This document shows positions 1 through 7,548 of a DNA stretch of 14,813 nt, in pieces. A model generated the notes under the pieces. The model was not told where the DNA came from and made no database searches. It saw only the letters and a program-made list of their open reading frames with translations. Origin of the DNA: Clostridia bacterium (lineage in GTDB: Bacteria; Bacillota_A; Clostridia; Peptostreptococcales; Anaerovoracaceae). The stretch covers positions 1 through 14,813 of the forward strand of contig JAKSSI010000005.1 in the NCBI GenBank assembly GCA_024403175.1, read 5' to 3'. The translations under genes and the position numbers were made by a program. The first letter of the stretch is position 1. Every line of letters begins with the position of its first letter.

Positions 1-2
1 TT

Positions 3-215
3 GTACTTTCTATCGTTATCGGTATTATGTACACTCTTCCTATCATTCTTTACATCGTATCTTTCCTGTTCTCAAAGAGTTCAGTGCCAGATATGCCATT
101 AAAGAAGAGAATCATCGTAACATTAATTTATACAGTTGCAGTTTGCGCAGCACTGTATCTCATCTATGTAGTGGCTCTCGACGTACGTCTCAAGCCAGGT
201 ATGATCAGATTCTAA
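3..215 (+). CDS. tctB: TctB-family small membrane subunit of a tripartite tricarboxylate transporter, C-terminal fragment
   Basis: This reading frame is already open at base 3, so the gene is cut by the left edge; the ATG at 27 is most likely internal. About 70 residues are visible. They contain two hydrophobic stretches (from the fragment start to SFLF, and IVTLIYTVAVCAALYLIYVVAL), separated by a short basic loop with KKR, and end in a short tail (DVRLKPGMIRF). The small TctB subunit has four membrane segments and pairs with the large TctA subunit in the cytoplasmic membrane. The fragment alone is not diagnostic. The call rests on its hydrophobic character and on lying 19 bases upstream of a clear tctA followed by tctC. 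Alternative: another small membrane protein co-transcribed with tctA. Confidence 0.72.
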   Translation, partial: VLSIVIGIMYTLPIILYIVSFLFSKSSVPDMPLKKRIIVTLIYTVAVCAALYLIYVVALDVRLKPGMIRF

Positions 216-234
216 GAAGGGGGTATAACGTATT

Positions 235-1728
235 ATGATGGCATATGTATTAAGCTCACTTCTTAAGTTAGCTACACCAATCGGTATTGCATACATGATC
301 GGTGGTACACTTCTTGGTGTATTCTTCGGTGCTCTTCCTGGACTTTCTGGTGGTATGGTAATGACTATGCTCCTTCCAGTAACATATAAGTTAGACCCAG
401 TACTTGCACTTGCTCTCTTCATGGCTCTTCACATTGGTTCTTCTTGCGGTGGTGCTATTGGATCCATTCTTCTTGGTATCCCAGGAACATCTTCCTCTAT
501 CGCAACAACATGGGACGGCTATGAAATCACAAAGCAGGGCGACCCAGTACGTCCTCTTTCCGTAACAGTAGTATCTAACCTTGTAGGTATTATCCCTGGT
601 ATCATCATCGCTATGGTTGCTGCTAAGGCTCTTGCAGACCTTGGTATCCTCCTTGGACCATGGGAATATGCTTCCATGATTTTCTGCGCTATCGCTCTTG
701 TAATTGGTCTTTCTGGCCAGTCTCTTACTAAGGGCTTCGTAGGCGTAGGTGCAGCAATTCTTCTTGCTTGCATTGGTATCGACCCAATGACAGGTCGTGC
801 TAGATTCACAATGGGAATCACAGATTTCTACGACGGATTTAACGTAGTAAACATTATGCTTGGTCTCTTCGCAGCTAAGATTATCATGATGGAATATGTT
901 AAGCAGTCCAAGACAAAGGATGCTAACGCTATCAAGGTAGACAAGTTCAAGTGGCCAGGAAAGGATTTAAAGGATAACCTTCTTAACGTTATCATTTCAT
1001 TCATCATCGGTGCATTCATCGGATTCCTCCCAGGACTCGGTGGACCAACATCTTCCGTAGTAGCTTACTCCACAAACAAGTCTATTGCTAAGGACAAGGA
1101 TAAGTGGGGAACAGGTGCTATCGGCGGTGTATGGGCTCCAGAAGTTGCAACTAAGGCTGGTATCGGCGGTGCTATGATTCCTATGATTGCTCTTGGTATC
1201 CCAGGAGACGTTATCATGGTACAGTTCATGACAGTAATGTCTGTACACGGCGTTGTAGCTGGTCCTACACTTATGATGGAAAACCCAGAAATGGTTTACA
1301 TCCTTTACACAGCAGCTCTGATTGGATCAATCTTCGTATTCTTCATTCAGATGTTCGCTATGCCATTATTCCCTAAGCTCATTTCAATGCCATATCACTT
1401 CCTCTATCCTGCAATCATCGTAATTTCATTCCTCGGTGCTTACATGGTAAAGACAAACGTATTTGGTCTTGAAGTAGCAGTTGGTGCTTGCGTATTCGGA
1501 CTTATCATGGATTACTTCGATATTCCATCTATGCCATTCATTATGACATACATCCTTGCAAGTCTCTTTGAAAAGTACATGCGTCAGGGACTCAACAACT
1601 CTTCCACAGGATTCATGATCTTCCTTACAAGACCAGTATCCGCAATCTTCCTCGCTGTTGGTGTTATTGTACTTATCGTTAACACAGTACTCCCAGCAAT
1701 TAAGAAGGCTAAGGCAGCAAAGGCATAA
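235..1728 (+). CDS. tctA: TctA-family large membrane subunit of a tripartite tricarboxylate transporter
   Basis: Predicted large permease subunit of a secondary transporter that takes up carboxylates (citrate, tricarballylate or similar acids in known members) using an extracytoplasmic binding protein. The 497-residue length is normal for PF01970. The sequence is a long run of membrane segments and carries the two family-type Gly/Pro repeats, GALPGLSGG near residues 32-40 and GFLPGLGGPTSS near 263-274, plus the conserved GSILLGIPGTSSS near residue 80. A ribosome binding site (AAGAAGGGGG, 215-224) precedes two adjacent ATGs at 235 and 238; the first was chosen, but either could serve. It lies 19 bases after tctB and 51 bases before tctC. 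The substrate cannot be read from the sequence. Lys is almost always AAG, consistent with strong expression. Confidence 0.95.
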   Translation: MMAYVLSSLLKLATPIGIAYMIGGTLLGVFFGALPGLSGGMVMTMLLPVTYKLDPVLALALFMALHIGSSCGGAIGSILLGIPGTSSSIATTWDGYEITKQGDPVRPLSVTVVSNLVGIIPGIIIAMVAAKALADLGILLGPWEYASMIFCAIALVIGLSGQSLTKGFVGVGAAILLACIGIDPMTGRARFTMGITDFYDGFNVVNIMLGLFAAKIIMMEYVKQSKTKDANAIKVDKFKWPGKDLKDNLLNVIISFIIGAFIGFLPGLGGPTSSVVAYSTNKSIAKDKDKWGTGAIGGVWAPEVATKAGIGGAMIPMIALGIPGDVIMVQFMTVMSVHGVVAGPTLMMENPEMVYILYTAALIGSIFVFFIQMFAMPLFPKLISMPYHFLYPAIIVISFLGAYMVKTNVFGLEVAVGACVFGLIMDYFDIPSMPFIMTYILASLFEKYMRQGLNNSSTGFMIFLTRPVSAIFLAVGVIVLIVNTVLPAIKKAKAAKA

Positions 1729-1743
1729 GCCCCAGCTGTTTAG

Positions 1744-1763
1744 TATAAAAATGCATTTTTATA
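1744..1763 (+). promoter_or_regulatory. Perfect 20-bp palindrome between tctA and tctC
   Basis: The bases form a perfect palindrome centred on ATGCAT (half-site TATAAAAATG). It lies 15 bases after the tctA stop and directly before the tctC ribosome binding site GGAGG at 1765-1769. As RNA it could fold into a weak A-U stem of about 8 pairs. It could be an RNA processing or stability element allowing more binding protein than permease, or a protein-binding site. Its function is inferred only. Confidence 0.4.
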
Positions 1764-1779
1764 TGGAGGTATAGTAAAA

Positions 1780-2838
1780 ATGAAAAAAGTATTAGCAGTT
1801 CTTCTCGTACTCGCTATGATGCTCTCTTTTGCAGCATGCGGTAAGAAGCAAGAAGCTGGCCCACAGGAAGCCGCTAAGGTTTGGCCAGAAGGACTCAAGG
1901 AAGTTACAGTTTATGTACCACAGGCTGTAGGTGCAATGCTCGACCAGTCCACAAGAATCATGGTTGACTATCTCAACGAAACATATCCAAACACAAAGTT
2001 CATCGTTGAAAACGAAGCAGCTGGTGGCGGAAACAAGGCTGGTATCACAGTAGCTAAGGCTGACGGAGACGGTTCCGTTATCATGGCTCACGGTGCAGGC
2101 GCTATCATCCAGTTCTACTCTGGAACATGGGAATACAACCTTGCTGACACATCTAAGTTCATCTCTATCTGCGGAAACATCGGACAGCTCCAGCCATCCG
2201 GCGGTGTATTCCTTACACAGCCTAACAACGGCAAGTTCTCCAACATCCCAGAAATGATCGACTACATCAAGGCTCACCCAGGCGAAGTATCCATCGCTTT
2301 CGGTACAGGTACACCACACGAAATCAGAGCTAAGCTCATCACAAACTACTATGGTGTTTCCGATCTCGTATCTTGGCAGCCAGTATCCACAAACGAAGCT
2401 AGAACAATGGTTTCCGGTGGTAACGTAGACGTAGCTGTTCTTACAGAAACAACAGCTGTAGCTGACATCAAGGGTGGAAAGGTTATCGGTATCCTCAATT
2501 CCCTCACATCCAGAAACTACACAGACGACCTTAAGGAAGTTCTTGACAACGTTCCAATCGTAACAGATCTTCCAGGAATGAACGCTAAGGACGCTGAAGG
2601 TCTTGTATGCGCATGGCCAATGACAATTTACGGACCAGCTTCCATGAGCAAGGAAACAGCTGAACAGATCAGCAAGGCTTGCGCTGGTATCCTTGACAAG
2701 CCAGATTACATGGCTAGAGTTAAGGCTCTTGGTTCTTCCAACACATACGTTGTATACACATATGACGAAATCAATGCTCTCACAAAGACAGCTGACGAAC
2801 AGGTTAAGGCTGTATTCGATGCATTCAACAAGAAGTAA
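1780..2838 (+). CDS. tctC: TctC/Bug-family extracytoplasmic solute-binding lipoprotein
   Basis: Predicted solute-binding protein that captures a carboxylate outside the membrane and hands it to TctA/TctB. Residues 1-19 form a lipoprotein signal peptide (MKK, hydrophobic core, then LSFAA) with the lipidated cysteine at position 20, followed by a short charged linker, as expected for a Gram-positive lipoprotein. The mature part shows Bug-type features: a two-lobed domain beginning VTVYVPQAVGAMLDQSTRIM, the stretch VENEAAGGGNKAGITVAKADGDG, and a C-terminal helical end. The 352-residue length suits the family. The start is supported by GGAGG ten bases upstream. The gene is last in the operon and is followed by a strong terminator. 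The ligand is not predictable here. Codon bias is strong (AAG, ACA, ATC), as expected for an abundant binding protein. Confidence 0.93.
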   Translation: MKKVLAVLLVLAMMLSFAACGKKQEAGPQEAAKVWPEGLKEVTVYVPQAVGAMLDQSTRIMVDYLNETYPNTKFIVENEAAGGGNKAGITVAKADGDGSVIMAHGAGAIIQFYSGTWEYNLADTSKFISICGNIGQLQPSGGVFLTQPNNGKFSNIPEMIDYIKAHPGEVSIAFGTGTPHEIRAKLITNYYGVSDLVSWQPVSTNEARTMVSGGNVDVAVLTETTAVADIKGGKVIGILNSLTSRNYTDDLKEVLDNVPIVTDLPGMNAKDAEGLVCAWPMTIYGPASMSKETAEQISKACAGILDKPDYMARVKALGSSNTYVVYTYDEINALTKTADEQVKAVFDAFNKK

Positions 2839-2862
2839 TTTAATCTTCTAAGAAGCAAAAAT

Positions 2863-2894
2863 AAAAGCTCTCGCTTCGTGCGAGAGCTTTTTTT
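2863..2894 (+). terminator. Intrinsic terminator of the tct operon
   Basis: A perfect 12-bp stem (arms 2863-2874 and 2880-2891, AAAAGCTCTCGC and its complement) closes a five-base loop and runs into seven Ts. It lies 24 bases after the tctC stop and isolates lexA from the transporter operon. Confidence 0.93.
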
Positions 2895-2939
2895 ATTGAA
2901 AAAACAAGTCAAGTGGAAGGATTATTGGTTATTTGTTTG

Positions 2940-2967
2940 CGAACATATGTTTACAAATATATGTTCG
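2940..2967 (+). promoter_or_regulatory. Tandem SOS (LexA) boxes over the lexA promoter
   Basis: Two SOS-like sites abut. The first (2940-2953, CGAACATATGTTTA) fits the Bacillota consensus CGAACRNRYGTTYG except at the last base. The second (2954-2967, CAAATATATGTTCG) has two mismatches. Their outer halves, CGAACATAT and ATATGTTCG, form a perfect 9-bp inverted repeat around a 10-base centre. The sites cover the predicted -35 element, so LexA binding would block its own transcription, the usual autoregulation of lexA. Confidence 0.85.
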
Positions 2968-2978
2968 TGTGCTATACT
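2950..2978 (+). promoter_or_regulatory. Predicted sigma-A promoter of lexA
   Basis: TTTACA at 2950-2955 and TATACT at 2973-2978 are separated by the ideal 17 bases. The -35 element lies inside the junction of the two SOS boxes. The expected start is near 2985, giving a leader of about 35 bases ahead of the lexA ribosome binding site. Confidence 0.75.
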
Positions 2979-3019
2979 ATCTATGGAAAGTTGTAACTTT
3001 TAGCACATAAGGAGTAAAT

Positions 3020-3673
3020 ATGGGCGCTTTAAAAGCAAGGGAACAGCAAGTTTTAGACTTTATTAAAGAACAGATTCGCATAAACGGATATCCTCCAACA
3101 GTTAGAGATATCTGTGCGGCTTTAGATATTAAATCTACTTCCACAGTACAAAAATCTATGGAAATCTTAGAAGAAGAGGGCTACATTAGAAAACAGGCCG
3201 GTAAGCGCCGTGCATTTGAAATCGTTCCTCAAGATGGAGAAACACCGGTTCGCCAGAATGCTTCTGCTGTTCAGGAAAGAACAGATGTTGAAGATGTTCC
3301 TCTTATCGGACGCGTTGCAGCTGGCACACCAATTCTTTCCGCAGAAAACATCGAAGGCTATTTTCCAATGCCTGCTCAGTACGTAGGAAAAGGTACCAGC
3401 TTTATGCTTACAGTTCATGGTGAATCTATGATAGAAGCAGGTATCATGGATGGTGATTATATCCTCGTACAGCAGCAAAAAACGGCCAATAACGGCGATA
3501 TTGTAGTAGCAATGATAAATGGCACCTACGAATGCGAATCTACCGTTAAAACCTTTTATAAAGAGAATGGCCACATAAGACTTCAGCCTGAAAACTCCAG
3601 CATGGAGCCTATCATCGTAGACAACTGTGAGATAGTTGGTCTTGTAAAAGGCGTGTTCAGATATTTAAGTTAA
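3020..3673 (+). CDS. lexA: LexA SOS repressor, self-cleaving serine protease
   Basis: Transcriptional repressor of the DNA-damage (SOS) response. Activated RecA triggers self-cleavage, which releases target promoters. Residues 1-65 form the winged-helix DNA-binding domain (LKAREQQVLDFI, PPTVRDICAALDIKSTSTV). The cleavage site is A101-G102 within GRVAAGTP, the catalytic Ser is S136 in HGESM, and the general-base Lys is K177 in STVKTF. The Ser-Lys spacing (41) is a few residues longer than in E. coli LexA, owing to a short insert at NGTYECES. The 217-residue length is normal. AAGGAG at 3009-3014 supports the ATG. The gene is monocistronic, between two terminators, and has its own SOS boxes. Confidence is very high because domain, active site and operator agree. 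Confidence 0.97.
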   Translation: MGALKAREQQVLDFIKEQIRINGYPPTVRDICAALDIKSTSTVQKSMEILEEEGYIRKQAGKRRAFEIVPQDGETPVRQNASAVQERTDVEDVPLIGRVAAGTPILSAENIEGYFPMPAQYVGKGTSFMLTVHGESMIEAGIMDGDYILVQQQKTANNGDIVVAMINGTYECESTVKTFYKENGHIRLQPENSSMEPIIVDNCEIVGLVKGVFRYLS

Positions 3674-3685
3674 TATTCATAAATC

Positions 3686-3718
3686 AAACCTTAGAATTTG
3701 TAGATTCTAAGGTTTTTT
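3686..3718 (+). terminator. Intrinsic terminator of lexA
   Basis: A perfect 12-bp stem (3686-3697 with 3704-3715, AAACCTTAGAAT) closes a six-base loop and ends in a run of six Ts. It starts 12 bases after the lexA stop. Confidence 0.9.
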
Positions 3719-3722
3719 ATTG

Positions 3723-3751
3723 TTCATATTCTATATATATTAGTGTATAAT
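3723..3751 (+). promoter_or_regulatory. Predicted sigma-A promoter of the permease-ACT-UPF0210 operon
   Basis: TTCATA at 3723-3728 and a perfect TATAAT at 3746-3751 are 17 bases apart, just after the lexA terminator and about 37 bases before the permease start. No clear operator is visible. Confidence 0.65.
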
Positions 3752-3787
3752 AATATGGTTACATGCAACTAAATAGGGGTGATTTTT

Positions 3788-5143
3788 TTGAACACAACAA
3801 CAATCATTGCACTCATATTATTTGCCATTACCTATGTATGCATCTTTGCTTTAGAAAAGTTTAGACCATTCGTAGCTCTTATATCCGCGGTAATATTTGT
3901 AGTGCTAGGAAGCGGTGTACTTCCAGACTTTACTTACACCATTTCAAAAGCATTAGGGGAAATTGACTGGAATGTTCTTATGATGATCGCCGGAACTATG
4001 GGTACAGTGCAGCTCTTTATTGATTCGCACATGCCATCACTTATGTCCGACGTCATTATTTCAAAGGTATCATCTACGAAGTGGATGATATTCGTTATGA
4101 GTCTTTTTGCTGGAGTTATTTCAGCATTTGTAGACAATGTAGCAACAGTACTTATGATAGCTCCTGTTGCACTTGCAATTTGCAAAAAGCTTAAGATTTC
4201 ACCAGTAGCTACTATCATCTGCATTTCTATTTCATCTAACTTGCAGGGTGCAGCTACACTGGTAGGCGATACAACATCCATTCTTCTTGCAAAGGCTGCA
4301 AAGTTAGACTTCTCAGACTTCTTTGTAGATGCAGGAAAGCCTGGTATGTTCTGGGTCACAGAAGCAGGTGCTTTGGTGGCAGCTCTGATTATCCTAATTA
4401 TGTTTAGAAACGAAAAGGATAAGATAGATGTCCACGAATTCACTAAGGTAGAAGATAAGGTTCCTACAGTGCTTCTGGTGCTCACAGTAGTGGCATTGAT
4501 TGCAGTTTCATTTATTCCTTATAAAGACGCTGCAGCTCCTGGCCAGATGTATAAGCCAGAAATCACAAACGGTCTTTTATGTATGGCATTCTTTATTGTA
4601 GGTCTTGTAAGAACTTGCATTAAAGAAAAGGGTACAGAGCATGTTAAAGCAGTGCTTGGCGACATAGACCTTTATACACTTGGGCTTCTCTTTGGACTAT
4701 TCATCGTTATCGGTGGAATCAAAGAAGCCGGAATTATAGATCTTCTTGCAGATGCTATTTACAGATTCTGCGGCGGCACAACAAGAGCCGCAGTATTCAT
4801 GACATTCTCCATCATCGTTTGGATGTCTGTAGCAATTTCTGCATTTATAGATAATATTCCGTACGTAGCTACAATGCTTCCAGTAGTAGCTTCTCTGGCT
4901 CTTCACTTTAGCGAGGCCGGCGTAGCAATGGATGCAAAGCTCTTATACTACGGACTTTTAGTAGGTGCCACACTCGGCGGAAACATTACTCCTGTTGGTG
5001 CATCTGCTAACATTACAGGTATAGGCATCTTAAGAAAAGAAGGCTATACAGTTAAAAACTCAGATTTCTTTAAATACAGCGTTCCGTTTACACTGTCCGC
5101 TGTAATCACAGGTTATGTACTTCTCTGGTTAATTTGGATGTAG
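3788..5143 (+). CDS. SLC13/ArsB/NhaD-type (ion transporter superfamily) permease
   Basis: Predicted secondary transporter in the cytoplasmic membrane, in the superfamily of dicarboxylate (SLC13/DASS), ArsB and NhaD carriers. The protein is hydrophobic throughout. It shows the two-repeat pattern of the fold: SAFVDNVATVLMIAPVA then SSNLQGAATLVGDTTSI in the first half, and SAFIDNIPYVATMLPVV then GATLGGNITPVGASANI in the second. The paired Asp-Asn and Gly-rich hairpins are where these carriers bind ion and substrate. Start: the frame opens at GTG 3779, but that GTG lies inside the ribosome binding site AGGGGTGAT (3775-3783), so TTG at 3788 is the likelier start, giving about 451 residues. It is first in an operon, nine bases ahead of the ACT gene. 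The substrate (anion or Na+/H+) cannot be decided; the annotation ArsB would be too specific without an ars context. Confidence 0.88.
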   Translation: MNTTTIIALILFAITYVCIFALEKFRPFVALISAVIFVVLGSGVLPDFTYTISKALGEIDWNVLMMIAGTMGTVQLFIDSHMPSLMSDVIISKVSSTKWMIFVMSLFAGVISAFVDNVATVLMIAPVALAICKKLKISPVATIICISISSNLQGAATLVGDTTSILLAKAAKLDFSDFFVDAGKPGMFWVTEAGALVAALIILIMFRNEKDKIDVHEFTKVEDKVPTVLLVLTVVALIAVSFIPYKDAAAPGQMYKPEITNGLLCMAFFIVGLVRTCIKEKGTEHVKAVLGDIDLYTLGLLFGLFIVIGGIKEAGIIDLLADAIYRFCGGTTRAAVFMTFSIIVWMSVAISAFIDNIPYVATMLPVVASLALHFSEAGVAMDAKLLYYGLLVGATLGGNITPVGASANITGIGILRKEGYTVKNSDFFKYSVPFTLSAVITGYVLLWLIWM

Positions 5144-5152
5144 AGGTTAATT

Positions 5153-5422
5153 ATGAACGCAATTGTAACAGTAGTAGGTAAGGACAAAGTTGGTATTATC
5201 GCAAAGGTTTGTATTGCTCTTGCAGATAAGAATGTAAATGTACTTGATATTTCCCAGACTATCTTAGATGGTAGCTTCACAATGATCATGGCTGTAGACG
5301 TAGCTGGTTGCACAGTTCCATGTGCAGATCTTAAGGGGGCTCTTGCTGATCTTGGTAAGGAAATGGGTCTTTCCATTCATATTCAGCGCGAAGAAATCTT
5401 TGATGCAATGCATACAATTTAA
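5153..5422 (+). CDS. ACT-domain protein, UPF0237 family
   Basis: A stand-alone ACT domain of 89 residues. ACT domains bind amino acids or other small ligands and regulate a partner. The N-terminal AIVTVVGKDKVGIIAKVCIALADKNVNVLDISQTI shows the typical strand, then the GKDKVGI ligand-binding turn, then helix, then second strand. The ribosome binding site AGAGG at 5142-5146 overlaps the stop of the permease gene, so translation is probably coupled. The UPF0210 gene follows after 12 bases. The ACT-UPF0210 pairing is widely conserved in Bacillota, but I know of no assigned molecular function. Here it probably senses a metabolite for its neighbour (inference). Confidence 0.92.
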   Translation: MNAIVTVVGKDKVGIIAKVCIALADKNVNVLDISQTILDGSFTMIMAVDVAGCTVPCADLKGALADLGKEMGLSIHIQREEIFDAMHTI

Positions 5423-5434
5423 TAGGTGATTGCC

Positions 5435-6781
5435 ATGATGAATCAAAAAGACATTCTTTCAACCATAGATATGATTGAACAGCAGCATCTTGATATTCGT
5501 ACAGTTACTATGGGAATTTCACTTTTAAGCTGTTCCGACGAAGATCCAAATGTTGCTTGCACAAAGATTTACGACAAAATCTGCAACTATGCTAAGAATC
5601 TTGTTAGCACTGCAGAAGGAATTGAAAACGAATTTGGTATTCCAATCGTTAATAAGAGAATCTCCGTTACACCAATGGCTCTCGTAGCTGCCGCTTCTAA
5701 GACAAATGACTTTGTTCCATTTGCAAAGGCGCTCGATAGAGCAAGAAAAGAATGCGGTGTAAACTTTATCGGAGGCTATTCTGCACTGGTTCAGAAGGGT
5801 ATGACTGAAGCTGACAGAAAGTTAATTATGTCAATCCCTGAAGCTTTAGCTGAAACTGAGCTTGTTTGCTCTTCCGTAAACGTTGGCTCCACAAGAGCAG
5901 GTATCAACATGGATGCAGTTGCTTTAATGGGTAATATCGTTAAGGAAACAGCTGCAAAGAGCGATATGGGTTGCGCAAAGCTGGTTATTTTCTGCAATGC
6001 TGTAGAAGACAACCCATTCATGGCAGGTGCTTTCCACGGTGTTGGCGAAGCTGAAAGAGTAATTAACGTTGGTGTTTCCGGCCCAGGCGTTGTATACCAC
6101 GCACTTCAGTCTGTAAAGGGTCAGAGCTTCGACGTTGTTGCTGAAACAATTAAGAAAACAGCATTCAGAATTACAAGAATGGGTCAGCTTGTTGCTCAGG
6201 AAGCTTCTAAGCGTCTTGATACACCATTCGGTATTGTAGACCTTTCTCTTGCTCCAACCCCAGCTCAGGGCGACTCCGTAGCGAGAATCTTAGAAGAAAT
6301 GGGTCTTGAAGTTTGCGGTACTCATGGTACTACAGCTGCTCTTGCAATGCTTAACGATGCAGTTAAGAAGGGCGGAGTTATGGCTTCTTCCCACGTTGGC
6401 GGACTCTCTGGTGCATTTATTCCAGTTTCCGAAGATGAAGGTATGATTGCTGCTGCAAAGGCTGGCACACTTTGCCTCGATAAGCTCGAAGCAATGACAT
6501 GCGTATGTTCCGTAGGTCTTGATATGATTGCTGTTCCTGGCGACACACCAGCTTCTACAATTGCTGCTATCATTGCAGACGAAGCTGCTATTGGTATGGT
6601 AAACAGCAAGACAACAGCAGTTAGACTTCTTCCACTCAAGGATAAGGTTGTTGGCGACGAATTCGATATGGGCGGCCTTCTTGGAAACGCTCCAGTTATG
6701 CCAGTTCACAAGGAATCTTCTGCAGATTTCATTGCTCGTGGAGGAAGAATCCCAGCACCACTTCAGAGCTTAAAGAACTAA
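5435..6781 (+). CDS. UPF0210 (DUF711, PFL-like) family protein
   Basis: Member of a conserved soluble family of unknown function whose fold is related to glycyl-radical enzymes such as pyruvate formate-lyase; catalytic radical chemistry has not been shown for the family as far as I know. Length is about 449 residues, as usual. Hallmark stretches in order are [15 protein letters not shown] near the N-terminus, [86 protein letters not shown] and [13 protein letters not shown]. No C-terminal glycyl-radical loop motif is apparent. Start: the frame opens at GTG 5426, but that codon lies in the ribosome binding site AGGTGAT (5424-5430), so ATG 5435 (or 5438) is preferred. It is the last gene of the operon and is followed by a strong terminator. 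Confidence 0.93.
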   Translation: MMNQKDILSTIDMIEQQHLDIRTVTMGISLLSCSDEDPNVACTKIYDKICNYAKNLVSTAEGIENEFGIPIVNKRISVTPMALVAAASKTNDFVPFAKALDRARKECGVNFIGGYSALVQKGMTEADRKLIMSIPEALAETELVCSSVNVGSTRAGINMDAVALMGNIVKETAAKSDMGCAKLVIFCNAVEDNPFMAGAFHGVGEAERVINVGVSGPGVVYHALQSVKGQSFDVVAETIKKTAFRITRMGQLVAQEASKRLDTPFGIVDLSLAPTPAQGDSVARILEEMGLEVCGTHGTTAALAMLNDAVKKGGVMASSHVGGLSGAFIPVSEDEGMIAAAKAGTLCLDKLEAMTCVCSVGLDMIAVPGDTPASTIAAIIADEAAIGMVNSKTTAVRLLPLKDKVVGDEFDMGGLLGNAPVMPVHKESSADFIARGGRIPAPLQSLKN

Positions 6782-6793
6782 TAAAATTGCACT

Positions 6794-6828
6794 AAAAAAG
6801 CGACTCTTTCTTTCGAGTCGCTTTTTTT
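6794..6828. terminator. Bidirectional terminator between UPF0210 and PAP2 genes
   Basis: A perfect 13-bp stem (6794-6806 with 6815-6827, AAAAAAGCGACTC) closes an eight-base loop. It has a T-run on the plus strand (6822-6828) and an A-run at the left arm, which reads as a T-run on the minus strand. It can end both convergent operons; the PAP2 stop codon lies right beside it. Confidence 0.92.
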
Positions 6829-6830
6829 AT

Positions 6831-7544
6831 TTACTTATTCTTGCGTTCTTCGCGCGCTTTGCGAGCAAGACGCTTCTTTTCGTTTTTGTCGTGAATTGCT
6901 GTAACGAATTCAACGAGTGGGTCGTAAGTATAGATGATTGCAATGGAGAGGATTACAGCTCCGATAACATCTGTTGTCCAGTGTACACCGGAGAGAACTC
7001 TGCCGATTACTGTCACAACCATGAATACCCAGCATGCAATGAGGAATACTTTCTGATCGACCTTGCTTCTTGCTGTTTTAAAGAAGTTGTTGTACTTCAT
7101 GAAAGTGAATACAACTGTAAGTGCCAGCATTGTGTGAGAGCTTGGATAGGATGCCTCAAGTGGTTCGTTGTTAATGTAAACCGGGCGGTAGTTAACTGCT
7201 ACGAATAAGAATATTGCATAGAAGAGCATTACTACTACATAGAAGGCGCCCATTGCAATGATTCTTGAATCAACGAAGTGCAGAGACTTTCTTTTAATCA
7301 GCTGGTCTAAACCAAGAAGGGCAAAGCAAGCAACAATACCAAGTGCTACAAAACCGCAGAACTGAGTTAGCTGGTAGAAGAAAGAACTTGTACCGCAAAG
7401 TTTGAACACAGCGTTATTTAATGCTGCGAAACCAACTTTAGAGCCTTCTGGGCCGATTGGTTTAACATCTACAAGCTTAACAAGTGCAGTAAAAACTACA
7501 AACACTGCAAACCAAATTGCAGATTTTTTAAGTGACTTATTCAT
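6831..7544 (-). CDS. PAP2-family membrane phosphatase
   Basis: Predicted integral-membrane phosphatase of the PAP2 superfamily, which dephosphorylates lipid phosphates such as phosphatidic acid or undecaprenyl pyrophosphate at the outer membrane face. There are six likely membrane segments in 237 residues. The signature motifs are RP at residues 120-121, PSSH at 134-137 and GRVLSGVHWTTD with R182, H188 and D192. The first motif normally reads KX6RP, but the lysine position (113) is Leu, so motif 1 is incomplete while the catalytic His pair is intact. The C-terminus is a highly charged Lys/Arg/Glu tail (NEKKRLARKAREERKNK), probably cytoplasmic. It lies four bases after cmk and is last in the nrdR-cmk operon. 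The exact substrate is unknown. Confidence 0.88.
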   Translation of the reverse strand: MNKSLKKSAIWFAVFVVFTALVKLVDVKPIGPEGSKVGFAALNNAVFKLCGTSSFFYQLTQFCGFVALGIVACFALLGLDQLIKRKSLHFVDSRIIAMGAFYVVVMLFYAIFLFVAVNYRPVYINNEPLEASYPSSHTMLALTVVFTFMKYNNFFKTARSKVDQKVFLIACWVFMVVTVIGRVLSGVHWTTDVIGAVILSIAIIYTYDPLVEFVTAIHDKNEKKRLARKAREERKNK

Positions 7545-7548
7545 TTTT

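Noticed and set aside
1792..2319. Minus-strand open frame opposite tctC
   Set aside because: Cys/Ser/Val-rich antisense shadow of a confident lipoprotein gene.
3934..4485. Minus-strand open frame opposite the permease gene
   Set aside because: Shadow of the permease coding sequence; no domain, promoter or ribosome binding site.
3788..5143. Specific annotation as arsenite pump ArsB or Na+/H+ antiporter NhaD
   Set aside because: The superfamily fold is clear, but no ars genes, ArsR site or other context supports a substrate.
5426..5434. GTG start for the UPF0210 gene
   Set aside because: The GTG is part of the ribosome binding site AGGTGAT; ATG at 5435 or 5438 has proper spacing.
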